Virus record (IMG/VR): IMGVR_UViG_3300045256_000036
Coordinates: 1-55,100 of that record
Length of the DNA stretch: 55,100 nucleotides
Strand: one strand, 5' to 3'
Source of the DNA: a virus
Below are positions 44,195-52,581 of the stretch, piece by piece. The translations under genes and the position numbers were made by a program. A model generated the notes under the pieces. The model worked only from the letters and a program-made list of their open reading frames with translations, had not been told where the DNA came from and made no database searches. How positions within the stretch are numbered: the first letter of the stretch is position 1; every line of letters starts with the position of its first letter.

Positions 44195-44971
44195 CTAAAC
44201 TCCTTTTCCGTGGCCGAAGAGATACAGATGTAATTGAGGAAGAACTCTAGCTCTCGGGAACTTGTCCGACTCTAGAGCCTTCTGTGTAAGGAATCTGTAG
44301 TCGGCAAGCATGTGCGAGACTGTAGGTCCGGAGTTGGGGTCCTTCCAAATTTTACCTTTGAAGGCTGTTCCACACTGGATGTAGAAGGGAACTAGATGTG
44401 CATACTTGTCGTGCACTTTCACTGCCCATTCTAAGTCGGCAGGCTCGTAAGGAAATACTACTACCTTCAGAGCAACCTCTCGCCTTAAGTCCATGACAAG
44501 CCTCTGGACTACATCCCAGTTGTTTCTTTCTGACATGCCTGACGACGGTGGCTTAGGACTCAGTACTATCTGATCGCAGTTCTCTAACCATGATCTGTAG
44601 ATAGTTCCTTGAGTCTCGACAGCTATCTCGAAGTCTGGTCTGAGCTCTCTGATCAGTTCCCATCCAGCTTTGTCGTTGAGTAGTGCTGGATTTCCTCCGC
44701 TTAAGGTAATCCATGCAGCTGAAGATATGTCATCTAGTCGATAAATCTCTTCAACGATCTGTGGAACTGTCATGCGCTTGTTGTTCTCTGGCTTCTTAAT
44801 TTCCTCAGGCAATACAGCACTGAGTGAATCACACCAGTCACATCTGAAGTCGCATCCGTTGAACCGAATGAAATGAGTGAGGGCCCCTGCTAGAGGACCC
44901 TCACCCTGAACAGTCGGTCCAAAGATCTCATTCACGGAATACGTTCTTTCCGTTTCGATCTTGGCCAACAT
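44195..44971 (-). CDS. queE: 7-carboxy-7-deazaguanine synthase (QueE), radical SAM
   Basis: A 258-aa protein. NEIFGPTVQGEGPLAG start, then the radical SAM cluster CDFRCDWC (C40, C44, C47; CxxxCxxC), LSGGNPALL (GGEP-like SAM site), and LSPKPPSSGM typical of QueE. It turns 6-carboxy-tetrahydropterin into 7-carboxy-7-deazaguanine with SAM and Mg. It lies between folE and queD in the preQ0 cluster. Confidence 0.9.
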   Translation of the reverse strand: MLAKIETERTYSVNEIFGPTVQGEGPLAGALTHFIRFNGCDFRCDWCDSLSAVLPEEIKKPENNKRMTVPQIVEEIYRLDDISSAAWITLSGGNPALLNDKAGWELIRELRPDFEIAVETQGTIYRSWLENCDQIVLSPKPPSSGMSERNNWDVVQRLVMDLRREVALKVVVFPYEPADLEWAVKVHDKYAHLVPFYIQCGTAFKGKIWKDPNSGPTVSHMLADYRFLTQKALESDKFPRARVLPQLHLYLFGHGKGV

Positions 44972-44999
44972 TGTTTCCGCCTTGTTCTTTCTTGAGCTG

Positions 45000-45494
45000 T
45001 TAGTCGGTTAGCGTATCGGACTCATCAAGTCCTGCGTAAGCAGCGAAGTCTTCGTAGGTTACCTTAACGCTACTCTTCCTAGTCTCCGAAACTACGACGT
45101 AGTCTAGTAGATCTCCGAAAGCTAGGTAGAGCTTGTCGAATGTCCAGTAGGCTACGTTTTCAGTAGTAGGAGGATAGTAAGGAGAGTCCGGCTCGATTAC
45201 ATCGTTGATGATGCGATGATCGAGCTCGTCGATAACCTTAGACATGATCGTATCTTCAGCTGCATCGAAGTCGATGAGCATACCCTGACTAGGTCCAGGT
45301 GTCTCCTGAATATAGCCAGCAAGACCGATCGTGAACTTGTAGTTATGACCGTGGACTCTCCTACACTTACCTTCGTGTTCGGGAAGGTTGTGTGCGCAGT
45401 TAGCTTCGTAGGTAAGCTCAACTGTTGCGTACCTCGGATTAGTCTCCTCGCTGTCGTTGCGTGTTGTATTGTTGCTAACGGTTTCAGAGCTCAT
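45000..45494 (-). CDS. queD: 6-carboxy-tetrahydropterin synthase (QueD)
   Basis: A 164-aa protein. Zinc ligands H35, H48 and H50 (CAHNLPEH...VHGHNY), catalytic Cys44 (KCRRVHGH), and LDHRIIND plus a PTTENVAYW segment with the family's second His/Asp/Glu set. The first 20 residues are a flexible extension. It converts dihydroneopterin triphosphate to 6-carboxy-tetrahydropterin. Its start overlaps the queC stop by 11 nt. Confidence 0.9.
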   Translation of the reverse strand: MSSETVSNNTTRNDSEETNPRYATVELTYEANCAHNLPEHEGKCRRVHGHNYKFTIGLAGYIQETPGPSQGMLIDFDAAEDTIMSKVIDELDHRIINDVIEPDSPYYPPTTENVAYWTFDKLYLAFGDLLDYVVVSETRKSSVKVTYEDFAAYAGLDESDTLTD

Positions 45495-46221
45495 ACTGTA
45501 CCGGGTCCTCCCTTCCCGCGATCCTAAAGGCCTCTTTCCGACCTATGCAAGTCGGGCAGACGCCGCAGTGAAGTTCGCCGCCATTGTAGCAGGAATACGT
45601 CAACTCAAGAGGCAGCCCGAGTCGAGCTCCTACGTTGACGATGTCTGCCTTAGTCGACCACTGGAACGGCGTCAGTAGTCGAACTCTTTGATACGAGCCG
45701 ATGTAGATGCTATTCATCATAGCACCGTTGAACTCAGGCGTGCAGTCGGGATATGCCCAGTTGTGAGCATCCTCTGCATGTGCTCCATACCAGATCTCAA
45801 CAGGAGGACGATCGGCATGAGCCCTTCCAAGGAACTCAGCTGACTTCGCATTCTCTGCGTCGAACTTCAGAGCCAGAGCAGTTGCGATGCTGAGAAAGGT
45901 AGCATTCCTAAAAGGAACGTAAGTCGGAGACGGCCCAACACTCTCAGCTAACTCTTCATAGGTAAGTTCAGGATTCGGCTTATCAGGATCAACAAGCGTC
46001 GACCCAGCACCTCTGAAGATGTCGATAGGAAGAGAAACGTTCATTCTCTTCACTCTGAAGATGTCGCATACCTTCTGCGCTGCTTCGAGTTCTCTTGAGT
46101 GTTTCTGACCGTAAGAGATTCCCAAGCTAACGATCTCTTTAGACGTGAACTTCTGAAAAGCCAAGCCTAAAACAACAGTAGAGTCTAGTCCACCCGAGTG
46201 TAATACGATCGCCTTGATCAT
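45484..46221 (-). CDS. queC: 7-cyano-7-deazaguanine (preQ0) synthase (QueC)
   Basis: A 245-aa protein from the ATG at 46221, which has AAGGAAAGG upstream. PP-loop SGGLDS (9-14) binds ATP. C-terminal zinc cysteines CYNGGELHCGVCPTCIGR are the QueC hallmark. It makes preQ0 from 7-carboxy-7-deazaguanine with ATP and ammonia. No QueF or amidotransferase gene follows, so preQ0 is the predicted end product. A hairpin terminator lies between it and the upstream ssDNA-binding gene. Confidence 0.9.
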   Translation of the reverse strand: MIKAIVLHSGGLDSTVVLGLAFQKFTSKEIVSLGISYGQKHSRELEAAQKVCDIFRVKRMNVSLPIDIFRGAGSTLVDPDKPNPELTYEELAESVGPSPTYVPFRNATFLSIATALALKFDAENAKSAEFLGRAHADRPPVEIWYGAHAEDAHNWAYPDCTPEFNGAMMNSIYIGSYQRVRLLTPFQWSTKADIVNVGARLGLPLELTYSCYNGGELHCGVCPTCIGRKEAFRIAGREDPVQYEL

Positions 46222-46238
46222 CTTGGACCTTTCCTTAA

Positions 46239-46284
46239 GCAAACAAAGAAGCCGAGACCCACTCTTGCGAATGAGTCCCGGCTT
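46239..46284 (-). terminator. Attenuator-like terminator upstream of queC
   Basis: A 13-bp stem (46284-46272 with 46261-46249, two G-U pairs, arms AAGCCGGGACTCA and TGGGTCTCGGCTT) is followed by CTTTGTTT. It lies 28 nt before queC within the operon from 49.2 kb, so it probably lowers, but does not abolish, reading into the preQ0 genes. I saw no preQ1-riboswitch-like fold around it. Confidence 0.6.
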
Positions 46285-46340
46285 TCCTTGCGGAGTTACA
46301 GGACGCTTACGCTGCCTGCTTTGTTACTGCGCTACTGTTG

Positions 46341-46892
46341 TTAGGCAGTCTGCAGGAAGGATTCGCCGCCAAGGGGAAGAAGATCGCGAATGTTGTTCCG
46401 CGACTCAACCTTACCGGAATCCTTGTTCTTCTGCTTGGTTACCACAACCTTGAGTCTGCAGCGACCCTCAGTAGGACCGTTCATCAGGATCTCATCGATC
46501 TTGCTCAACTGAACGCGAGCCATGTCAACGTTCGGATTGAGTACCAGAACAGCCTTCTTGAGAGCACGCTTGCCACGATCATTGTGGAGAGTGCAGTAAT
46601 GCCACAGACGGCGCCCATTCACCTTGCCGCGCTCGTCATCGTTGTCATCGACTTCGAAGACGACTTCGACCATGGGGTTGCCGGCCTTGCTCTCCTTGAA
46701 CGTGGCCTCGACTACGAAGCACTCGTAATCGGCAGCAGGAATCGGATCGAAGTCAGAAGCATTCTCGTCGACATCGACCAGAGAGATGATATCATCTCCG
46801 AGATCGAAACCTCCGCCATTGCTTCCGCCATCGTTCCCCTTGATAGCCGACTCTGCATCGAACTGGTCAAGGTCTACGGTTTCCATACTCAT
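46341..46892 (-). CDS. Single-stranded DNA-binding / DUF669-like recombination protein
   Basis: A 183-aa protein. Acidic disordered N-terminus (residues 1-50), then a core with PAADYECFVVEATFKESKAGNPMVEVVFEV, GRRLWHYCTL and LNPNV, which matches the plan of DUF669-type phage proteins with an OB-like fold, often encoded next to Sak4-like recombinases. Likely coats ssDNA in replication and recombination. Its partner genes lie directly upstream in the operon. Confidence 0.7.
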   Translation of the reverse strand: MSMETVDLDQFDAESAIKGNDGGSNGGGFDLGDDIISLVDVDENASDFDPIPAADYECFVVEATFKESKAGNPMVEVVFEVDDNDDERGKVNGRRLWHYCTLHNDRGKRALKKAVLVLNPNVDMARVQLSKIDEILMNGPTEGRCRLKVVVTKQKNKDSGKVESRNNIRDLLPLGGESFLQTA

Positions 46893-47007
46893 GGCTTTTT
46901 AGCCTTTCGAACAATGCCAGATGCCCTCTGGCGGGGGTGGAGACGCTGAAGGGCTGTATCGGATGAACCATGATCAATCGTAATGATTGGTGGCATCCTC
47001 AACGTTC

Positions 47008-47985
47008 CTAGCCTCCACTCTTTACCAACTTCATGATGTCCTGCATTGTGGGGTTAACCAAGAATGCAGGCGAGTTGGGAAATCTACTTTTTGCCTGATA
47101 TCCAGAACCAGGCTGAAGGAAAAGAATACGCGCTTTATTTCCGTTAGCATCCGTTTTCATAGCATAGTAGCCTACCATATCCAGGAAGCCTGGAACTTCA
47201 GCTGCTAGTGCTTTAGGCAGATTAAGAACGATCGTAGCACGCTTGTTCTTGTCCTCTACAATCTTTTCTGAACAGACTAGCAGAACATGGTAAGGCATAT
47301 CTCGAAGCGTACGCACGAGCAGCCTAGTCATGTTAGTAGTCTGACCCCATTCATCCCATTCAGGCTTCGCGAGTTCTTCGTCCAATCTAGCTTTACCGAT
47401 GTCTATGCCCATGAGCATATACATGTTCAGCTTTTGAAGCTCAGTGAACGAGTCGATGATAACAGTCTTGAACCTACGAAGTTCTCCGTTGCGAGGATCT
47501 TTCTCAGGGTCGATGAGTCGAGCCTGATGCCTTATCATGTTGTCGACTGTTTCGGTTAGCTTAGTTCGTGCTGCTTCAAGTATTTTAGCTTCTGACTCGT
47601 TAAGCTCCGATTTAGTCTCTAGCTTCTTGATGATGTCGATACACTTGTTCTCGAGCGTTCTGAGGTTTGCGTGTGCCTTCAGCCACTCATAGATCTTCTG
47701 GATCTTTTTGTACTCTCTGATCGGTATGAGATCAAGTGTAGGTCGTTCCTGGAGAGTTAAGTCTCCTGACTCAATGTCGATGAAGAGTACATCATTCATC
47801 GTCTCAACGTCCATAGCTGTTGCTACGAGATGAGTTTTACCTACACCGAACTCTCCGAAGACAGCTGCGTTCAGCCAACGCTCTGCTCTGACTGGATGAC
47901 TAACCATCAAGTCACTTTGCGGAGGAGCCCCCGTTCCTGCATGCTGGCCTGTAGTTCCTGTGGATTGGGGAGTCGGTCCCGCCAT
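47008..47985 (-). CDS. Sak4-like RecA-family ATPase
   Basis: A 325-aa protein. Walker A GEFGVGKT (44-51), Walker B-like FKTVIIDSFTEL, and a preceding FIDIESGDLTL segment, the pattern of phage AAA_24/Sak4 single-strand annealing-type recombinases. The first 79 nt overlap the end of the nuclease gene in another frame. The start has AGAGGT upstream. It would act with the Cas4-like nuclease and the ssDNA-binding protein in recombination-dependent replication. Confidence 0.75.
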   Translation of the reverse strand: MAGPTPQSTGTTGQHAGTGAPPQSDLMVSHPVRAERWLNAAVFGEFGVGKTHLVATAMDVETMNDVLFIDIESGDLTLQERPTLDLIPIREYKKIQKIYEWLKAHANLRTLENKCIDIIKKLETKSELNESEAKILEAARTKLTETVDNMIRHQARLIDPEKDPRNGELRRFKTVIIDSFTELQKLNMYMLMGIDIGKARLDEELAKPEWDEWGQTTNMTRLLVRTLRDMPYHVLLVCSEKIVEDKNKRATIVLNLPKALAAEVPGFLDMVGYYAMKTDANGNKARILFLQPGSGYQAKSRFPNSPAFLVNPTMQDIMKLVKSGG

Positions 47986-49106
47986 GATTTGACCTCTTTC
48001 CTATGAACGTACGATTCGTCGATGATGTGTTGCCAGTCTGCTTCGTCATCCATTGCCAAGCAGACACCTTGGAATCCGCAGTCCCAACTACAATCTCTAG
48101 TTGGATTGGGATAGAGTGGTAACTCTCCGAACCTAGCTTTGATCATGTCATTAGCTTCCGACATGATCTTCCACTCTTCAGAACTGACTTGCTGAGACGG
48201 ACGCCTTACTTCATCAGTTCGAATGAATGGATCTCCTTCCTTAGCATCTCGTTCTTTTAGGTATGCTAGGAATTGCAGATACTTAGGAGGAACTTGAGAA
48301 GAGTTCGTTCCGTATCGCTTGATGACTTCCTTAACATACAACTTGAACGATGTGCCTTGGTTCTTGTTAACGCTCAGTGATCCATCCTGAAGCTCCATAG
48401 GAGGTCCAGGCAACTGCTTCATAAGTTGCATGTAGATCATTCCCTCAGGAAGAACGTTATACAACTTATGCGCGCCCCAGCAGTAAGCTGTTACCTGAGG
48501 ATCAAGCGGTAGCTTATGTGGCTGGTAGCGTGCAGCTGTCTTGTAGTCTAGGATCCACCATCTGCCTTGTTCATCTGTAACGACACGATCCCACGTACCG
48601 TTATAGAATGCTTTGTGTCCTTCGACTTCTATGTCGAGATCAACAAGCCAGTTAACCTCGACCATAGGGACTGTTTTACCTTCGGCATTCTCAAGCCAAA
48701 CAGTCTTGTAGGGAAAGTCTTTAGACCACTGTTTGTAGTAGCCCATCATTCCTAATCCAAGTTCAATGTGATCTTGGATGTCGGATGGATGGTTCTTCTT
48801 CGTAGCTACTACGTAAGCATAGAAGGCAACTCTAGGATCTCCATAGACATTGTAGCCATGGAAGTCTTCTAGAGCGAAATGAATACCTGAGCCAAACCAA
48901 AGAGGAGCAGGTGCCTCTCCATCCACAACGTAGTTGCCCATCAGAGGACTCTGAAGGCTCCACTTCCGTCGACATCTCTTGAACAGAATTCTGTCAGACG
49001 TATGGATGTTGAGAACTTTTAGTGTGGGAGGATCTTCCAGATCCGATGTGGGGTTAAGGATCGCAGTTAGATCGATTTGATCTAAGTTGAAGAGGTCGTC
49101 TGTCAT
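47907..49106 (-). CDS. PD-(D/E)XK (Cas4/RecB-like) nuclease
   Basis: A 399-aa protein. Core nuclease motif WILDYKTAARYQPHK followed by DPQVTAYCWGA (D...DYK and Q-x3-Y signature). An upstream Cys (FKRCRRKWSLQS) and C-terminal CSWDCGFQGVC supply four Cys for an Fe-S cluster as in Cas4/AddB-type nucleases. It probably resects DNA ends to feed the Sak4-like recombinase. First gene after the 49.2 kb promoter. Confidence 0.8.
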   Translation of the reverse strand: MTDDLFNLDQIDLTAILNPTSDLEDPPTLKVLNIHTSDRILFKRCRRKWSLQSPLMGNYVVDGEAPAPLWFGSGIHFALEDFHGYNVYGDPRVAFYAYVVATKKNHPSDIQDHIELGLGMMGYYKQWSKDFPYKTVWLENAEGKTVPMVEVNWLVDLDIEVEGHKAFYNGTWDRVVTDEQGRWWILDYKTAARYQPHKLPLDPQVTAYCWGAHKLYNVLPEGMIYMQLMKQLPGPPMELQDGSLSVNKNQGTSFKLYVKEVIKRYGTNSSQVPPKYLQFLAYLKERDAKEGDPFIRTDEVRRPSQQVSSEEWKIMSEANDMIKARFGELPLYPNPTRDCSWDCGFQGVCLAMDDEADWQHIIDESYVHRKEVKSWRDRLPNPQELQASMQERGLLRKVT

Positions 49107-49165
49107 GTGCCCTTCCCAGCCTATCTCTCAAGCTGTAGGAGTGAGGATGCACTGCTTGCTAATTA

Positions 49166-49195
49166 ATTATAACACATTTCCTATGGAGTTTCCAA
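49166..49195 (-). promoter_or_regulatory. Promoter of the recombination-preQ0 operon with an operator-like box
   Basis: Minus strand: TTGGAA (49195-49190), 18-bp spacer containing ACTCCATAGG, TATAAT (49171-49166). It precedes the nuclease gene by about 60 nt. Both boxes are strong. Confidence 0.8.
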
Positions 49196-49219
49196 AATTG
49201 ATCCAAAAGTGACTCCCGA

Positions 49220-50764
49220 TTATGCTGCCCGATCTAGAATCAGACTGTGTGTCTTAGTCTTGTTGTCTAGGATTAACATCTGTTGACTCTCAACCGAGTT
49301 CATTACGATTGGGTAATAGATATTAACCGGATTGACTGTGTGAAATCGGTGGAGTCGGTCCTCAGCCTGCAGCATATCATCTGGTGCGTCACACAGTCCT
49401 GAAGCAGCTGCCATTGAACACTCTTGAGCTATATCCCAGCCTACACCCATCTGAGTAGTGTAGTAGAGAACGCTCGGTTTGTTCTTTCTAAAGTCGTCGA
49501 GAGCTTTGTCGTTCTCGGCAGGCTTTCTACGCCCTGTGATATAGAAGCAAGGAATACCTGTAGCTTCTTGCACTCGGTAAGAGTTGATCATGGCAGCATC
49601 AACGTAGGGAGTAAACACAGCAAAACGTTCTCCCTCGTCAGCAGCTTGCTTCACCAAGTCAATGATTACAGGTTCATGAGGGCTAGGAATCTCATGGCCC
49701 AACATCGTAGGACAGCACAGTAGCTGCCTCAACCTAGTTCGAAGTCCGCCTCTGTTAGCCGCTACGATAGTAGGCAGTTCTTCGCCTTGGTCATCATCGC
49801 CTTGATAAATCAATTCGGAGTCTAACTCCTTATAGATCTTAGCAATGTTGGAAGGCATTTCAATCGGAATATGTAGCCTCTGCTTAGGAGGTAGCTGACT
49901 TAGAACGTCTTTCTTAAGTCTCCGAATGCCGTACTGAGCTAAGAGCCTACGAAGCTTGGCAGGATCTTTTACTCCTAGATACTCAATCCCTCCGAACTCA
50001 CCTCTCATCGTGGCGATGTGCTCGCCAACGAACTTCCAAAAAGAAGAGAACTGTTTCGGGTCAATGAGATGAAGGTATCCCCATAACTGCTCAACACCCT
50101 TCTTCATAGGTGTTCCAGTTACGAAGAACAGCCTCTCACTGTTGCTAGAATGGAACTCGGCAGCCTTGTATACTGCAGTGCTTTTGTTAGCTAGCCCGTT
50201 ACGATGAGGCTCATCAAAGGTAATTGAGTTCCAGCCTTTGACGTTAAGCTTGGCGAGTGTAGGGTAGGTAGTTAGAACGAAATAAGGTCGTCCAGTCTGA
50301 GTGAGTCTCTTCCACTCTTGAACGCCTTTAGTTCTTTCTCGCTCTGGGCCAAATACTCTACAGGAGGAAGCATCAGGCCACCACTTCTTGATCTCGTTCT
50401 CCCAGACACGGAAGACCATAGTAGGACACACTACAAGGTTGTGTCTACTGTTGGCAATTCTCAAGGACAGGATTGTCTGAGGGGTCTTGCCAAGACCCAT
50501 CTGGTCGAACAGAAGTGCACGCTTCCTTTCGTAAAGAAAGGCTGTACCAAACTTCTGATAAGGTCGTTCCTTATCGAGATCCTCTACGAGAGCCTGAATG
50601 GAAGGAGCTTCTTCCGGGTTTGTTGCTGCGTGGGCTATCTTTGAGGTGATCCCAGTCTTTTCCAACAACTGGTTCAGGTCGAGTTCGCTTGCCCCTGTGG
50701 AGAATCCAGTAGCATCCGTGCCGGACTGCGTCGTTGATGTGGTTGGCGTCATCTTTTCCAACAC
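49220..50764 (-). CDS. SNF2-like DNA helicase/ATPase
   Basis: About 514 aa. Helicase motifs: DQMGLGKTPQTILSL (Walker A, I), LVVCPTMVFRVWENE (Ia), ITFDEPHRNG (II, DExH-like), FFVTGTPMKKG (III), and the C-terminal lobe with FAVFTPYVDAAMI, VLYYTTQMGVGWDIAQ and QAEDRLHRFHTVNPV (V-VI). SNF2-type phage helicases translocate on duplex DNA, in replication or in remodelling. The annotated start overlaps the RuvC-like gene by 194 nt. The true start could be later (the ATG at 50752, or a GTG/TTG nearer 50.6 kb). Confidence 0.8.
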   Translation of the reverse strand: MLEKMTPTTSTTQSGTDATGFSTGASELDLNQLLEKTGITSKIAHAATNPEEAPSIQALVEDLDKERPYQKFGTAFLYERKRALLFDQMGLGKTPQTILSLRIANSRHNLVVCPTMVFRVWENEIKKWWPDASSCRVFGPERERTKGVQEWKRLTQTGRPYFVLTTYPTLAKLNVKGWNSITFDEPHRNGLANKSTAVYKAAEFHSSNSERLFFVTGTPMKKGVEQLWGYLHLIDPKQFSSFWKFVGEHIATMRGEFGGIEYLGVKDPAKLRRLLAQYGIRRLKKDVLSQLPPKQRLHIPIEMPSNIAKIYKELDSELIYQGDDDQGEELPTIVAANRGGLRTRLRQLLCCPTMLGHEIPSPHEPVIIDLVKQAADEGERFAVFTPYVDAAMINSYRVQEATGIPCFYITGRRKPAENDKALDDFRKNKPSVLYYTTQMGVGWDIAQECSMAAASGLCDAPDDMLQAEDRLHRFHTVNPVNIYYPIVMNSVESQQMLILDNKTKTHSLILDRAA

Positions 50765-51308
50765 TATGCTTGTAGTAACCCCAGGCCTTGAGTTTGGTAT
50801 CAGTGCAGAACTTTGTTGCGTCAGCTGGCGTTTGAAAGTAGAGCTCCACCTTCTGCTGCAAGCAAATCAACTGCAGTGCGCCTATGAAGCGTGGCACGGG
50901 GAAGTCTGACCATGTTTGCTCTTTACGAGCCCATGGATACAACACGTACTCTTCCACAACTACGACATCTGGCTTGAGAGTCTTGATGAGGTTCTCAAGC
51001 GACAGCATGTCATAGTCTTTGATCACACCACGCTGCTTTAGCTTGCCCTTCTCGAAGAAGGCAATACCAGTAGTGCCTCCAGGATCAAGAGCAAGAAGTC
51101 GTTCGGGGATGTAGGCGTTGAGGCCTCTAATCTCCCCCACCAGTTGGAGAAAGTCCACTGCTTTGACTTTGTAGTGTGAGATGCTTTTGCATCGTGGTCT
51201 CCTCATTGCGAAATCTTCATAACAGAAAAGACCTTGGATCTCAACGAGACTCGATGAACAGTGGCTGACAATCTCTGCCCTCTCTTGACAGGAGTTGAGT
51301 CTCTCCAC
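50571..51308 (-). CDS. RuvC-like Holliday-junction resolvase-type nuclease
   Basis: Up to 245 aa. RNase H-like fold: LLALDPGGTTGIAFFEKG (first Asp), VVVEEYVLYPW (Glu), and DDANHINDAVRHG (final acidic cluster), as in RuvC-type resolvases of phages. The GTG at 51308 has a poor ribosome site. An internal ATG (MRRPRCKS) could be the true start. The C-terminus (about 65 codons) overlaps the helicase start. It would resolve recombination or packaging junctions. Confidence 0.7.
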   Translation of the reverse strand: MERLNSCQERAEIVSHCSSSLVEIQGLFCYEDFAMRRPRCKSISHYKVKAVDFLQLVGEIRGLNAYIPERLLALDPGGTTGIAFFEKGKLKQRGVIKDYDMLSLENLIKTLKPDVVVVEEYVLYPWARKEQTWSDFPVPRFIGALQLICLQQKVELYFQTPADATKFCTDTKLKAWGYYKHSVGKDDANHINDAVRHGCYWILHRGKRTRPEPVVGKDWDHLKDSPRSNKPGRSSFHSGSRRGSR

Positions 51309-51318
51309 CCAAGGCCAA

Positions 51319-51390
51319 AAGGCTAGCCAGGAATCGAACCTGAGACCAACCGATTATAAGTCGGCTGCTCTACCACTGAGCTACTAGCCT
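51319..51390 (-). tRNA. tRNA-Ile (anticodon UAU)
   Basis: Complete cloverleaf on the minus strand: acceptor AGGCTAG/CTAGCCT (7 bp), D-arm GCTC...GAGC, anticodon loop CTTATAA with UAU at 51358-51356, and T-arm TCAGG-TTCGATT-CCTGG. The discriminator base would be U, unlike the usual A of tRNA-Ile, and no CCA is encoded. It reads AUA, a codon often rare in hosts. It lies inside the operon from 52.25 kb, between the HTH gene and the RuvC-like gene, so it must be cut out of the mRNA. Confidence 0.9.
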
Positions 51391-51421
51391 TACCACCTAA
51401 CATCTGGAACCGCAGCGGAGG

Positions 51422-52132
51422 TTAGATGTTAAGGTCGGTGATCTCTTCGTCCTCACCGTCTCCGGACTGAGGAGCTGCTGCCGCAGAGCTCTCGCTCGAA
51501 GCCGTATGCTCCTCTTCCTCGACCGTGTGAGCCCACTCGCCGAGATCGATGATGTCTCCAGCATCCTGGACGCCTGCAGCCTCGAGAGCCCTCATACCCG
51601 AACCGCCACGGGTTCCGGTCTCCTCGAGAACCTCGATGCCTTCGTCCTTCAGCTTCTTGGAAGCTTGATACACCGTACCGTAGGCGATCTTGATGCCCTG
51701 CTCCTTAAGAGCACGAACCACACCCTGACGAGACATCTTCGGACGCTCATCCGAACCCCTTAGCAGGTCGCGAATGACGTCAGTCTGGAACTGCTCCTTG
51801 CCATCGAAGACGATCTTCTTACCCGAACGGGTAGTGGTAGTCGAGGTCTGCTCAGACCCGATCTTCTGGAGCTCGTTCTTGTTCGTAGCCTGGAACACGA
51901 CCTGGAACGAACATTCGTGGTTGCAGACTTCCTCAAGGAACTTGACGATCTGTCCTCGGTTACCCTTCTGAACTTTCATACCCGGCCAGCCCTCAGGCGT
52001 GCCATTGATGAAGAGGTGCTGAATCAGTGACTTACGAGCTACGGTCGTACCCTTCTTGAAGGGATTCGATACATAGATCGTTCGGCCCTGATTCTCGACG
52101 ATCTCAGGTACAGTAGCAGTAGCTTCGCTCAT
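51422..52132 (-). CDS. HTH DNA-binding protein
   Basis: A 236-aa protein from the ATG at 52132. The in-frame extension upstream runs through the promoter and cannot be translated from it. N-terminal domain: RTIYVSNPFKKGTTVARKSLI and a CNHECSF segment. Middle: basic region and a winged-helix-like stretch (TDVIRDLLRG, MSRQGVVRALKEQGIKIAYG, TVYQASKKLKDEGI). C-terminus acidic and Ala/Glu-rich. The 5' leader can form a GAGCA/TGCTC plus TCTGC/GCAGA hairpin. It may be an early regulator or a replication factor. Confidence 0.65.
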   Translation of the reverse strand: MSEATATVPEIVENQGRTIYVSNPFKKGTTVARKSLIQHLFINGTPEGWPGMKVQKGNRGQIVKFLEEVCNHECSFQVVFQATNKNELQKIGSEQTSTTTTRSGKKIVFDGKEQFQTDVIRDLLRGSDERPKMSRQGVVRALKEQGIKIAYGTVYQASKKLKDEGIEVLEETGTRGGSGMRALEAAGVQDAGDIIDLGEWAHTVEEEEHTASSESSAAAAPQSGDGEDEEITDLNI

Positions 52133-52243
52133 TTCGAACTTTCCGCCTTCTCGAGATAGGAGCATCTGCATGATTGCAGAGGTGCTCGGTGTTATCCCTT
52201 CCCCACTATATAGAGGGGTTGAGGGGATTCTAAATCCATGATT

Positions 52244-52273
52244 ATTATAATGCAATAACCATGGAGTTATCAA
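52244..52273 (-). promoter_or_regulatory. Promoter of the HTH-tRNA-nuclease-helicase operon with an operator-like box
   Basis: Minus strand: TTGATA (52273-52268), 18-bp spacer containing ACTCCATGG, TATAAT (52249-52244). The sequence after the -10 (AATCATGGATTTAG) matches the late promoter at 26.28 kb, suggesting a shared binding site at the transcription start. Confidence 0.85.
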
Positions 52274-52317
52274 GGCCATTATGGAGTAGCTTTTTGCCCA
52301 ATTGATGTACTCTTAGG

Positions 52318-52581
52318 CTAAACTCTCTCCGCTTGACACTTGAGAACATTTTCTTCCGCCTGGGCACAGCCCTCCTTGTATAGTGCCTCTACATAAGCAC
52401 TACGCTCAGGACCTTCCGGCCGACACATAATCTGAGTATGCACGGCCCTTGCTTCTGGGCCCACGACCTTAACCACTGGAGCTTCAGCTGAGTGAGAGTC
52501 GTAGAGTGTGATTGATGGAACACCGTGGTACAGTGATTCGCCACGCAACGACGACACCAAGAACTTGTACTGACCTGTCAT
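52318..52581 (-). CDS. 87-aa protein of unknown function
   Basis: A small alpha/beta protein (MTGQYKFLVSSLRGESLYHG, ITLYDSHSAEAPVVKVVG, then a helix SAYVEALYKEGCAQAEENVLK). The start overlaps the primase stop (ATGA), so it is translated with the primase. Possibly a replication accessory factor. No family was recognised. Confidence 0.5.
   Translation of the reverse strand: MTGQYKFLVSSLRGESLYHGVPSITLYDSHSAEAPVVKVVGPEARAVHTQIMCRPEGPERSAYVEALYKEGCAQAEENVLKCQAERV

Noticed and set aside
46222-46340. preQ1 riboswitch in front of queC.
   Set aside because: The segment is a simple long stem with a weak U tract. No pseudoknot-forming loop and A-rich tail of the preQ1 type was seen.
52133-52279. Upstream extension of the 51422 HTH gene to a start at 52279.
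   Set aside because: It runs through the -35 and -10 of the 52.25 kb promoter. The ATG at 52132 downstream of the promoter is the usable start.
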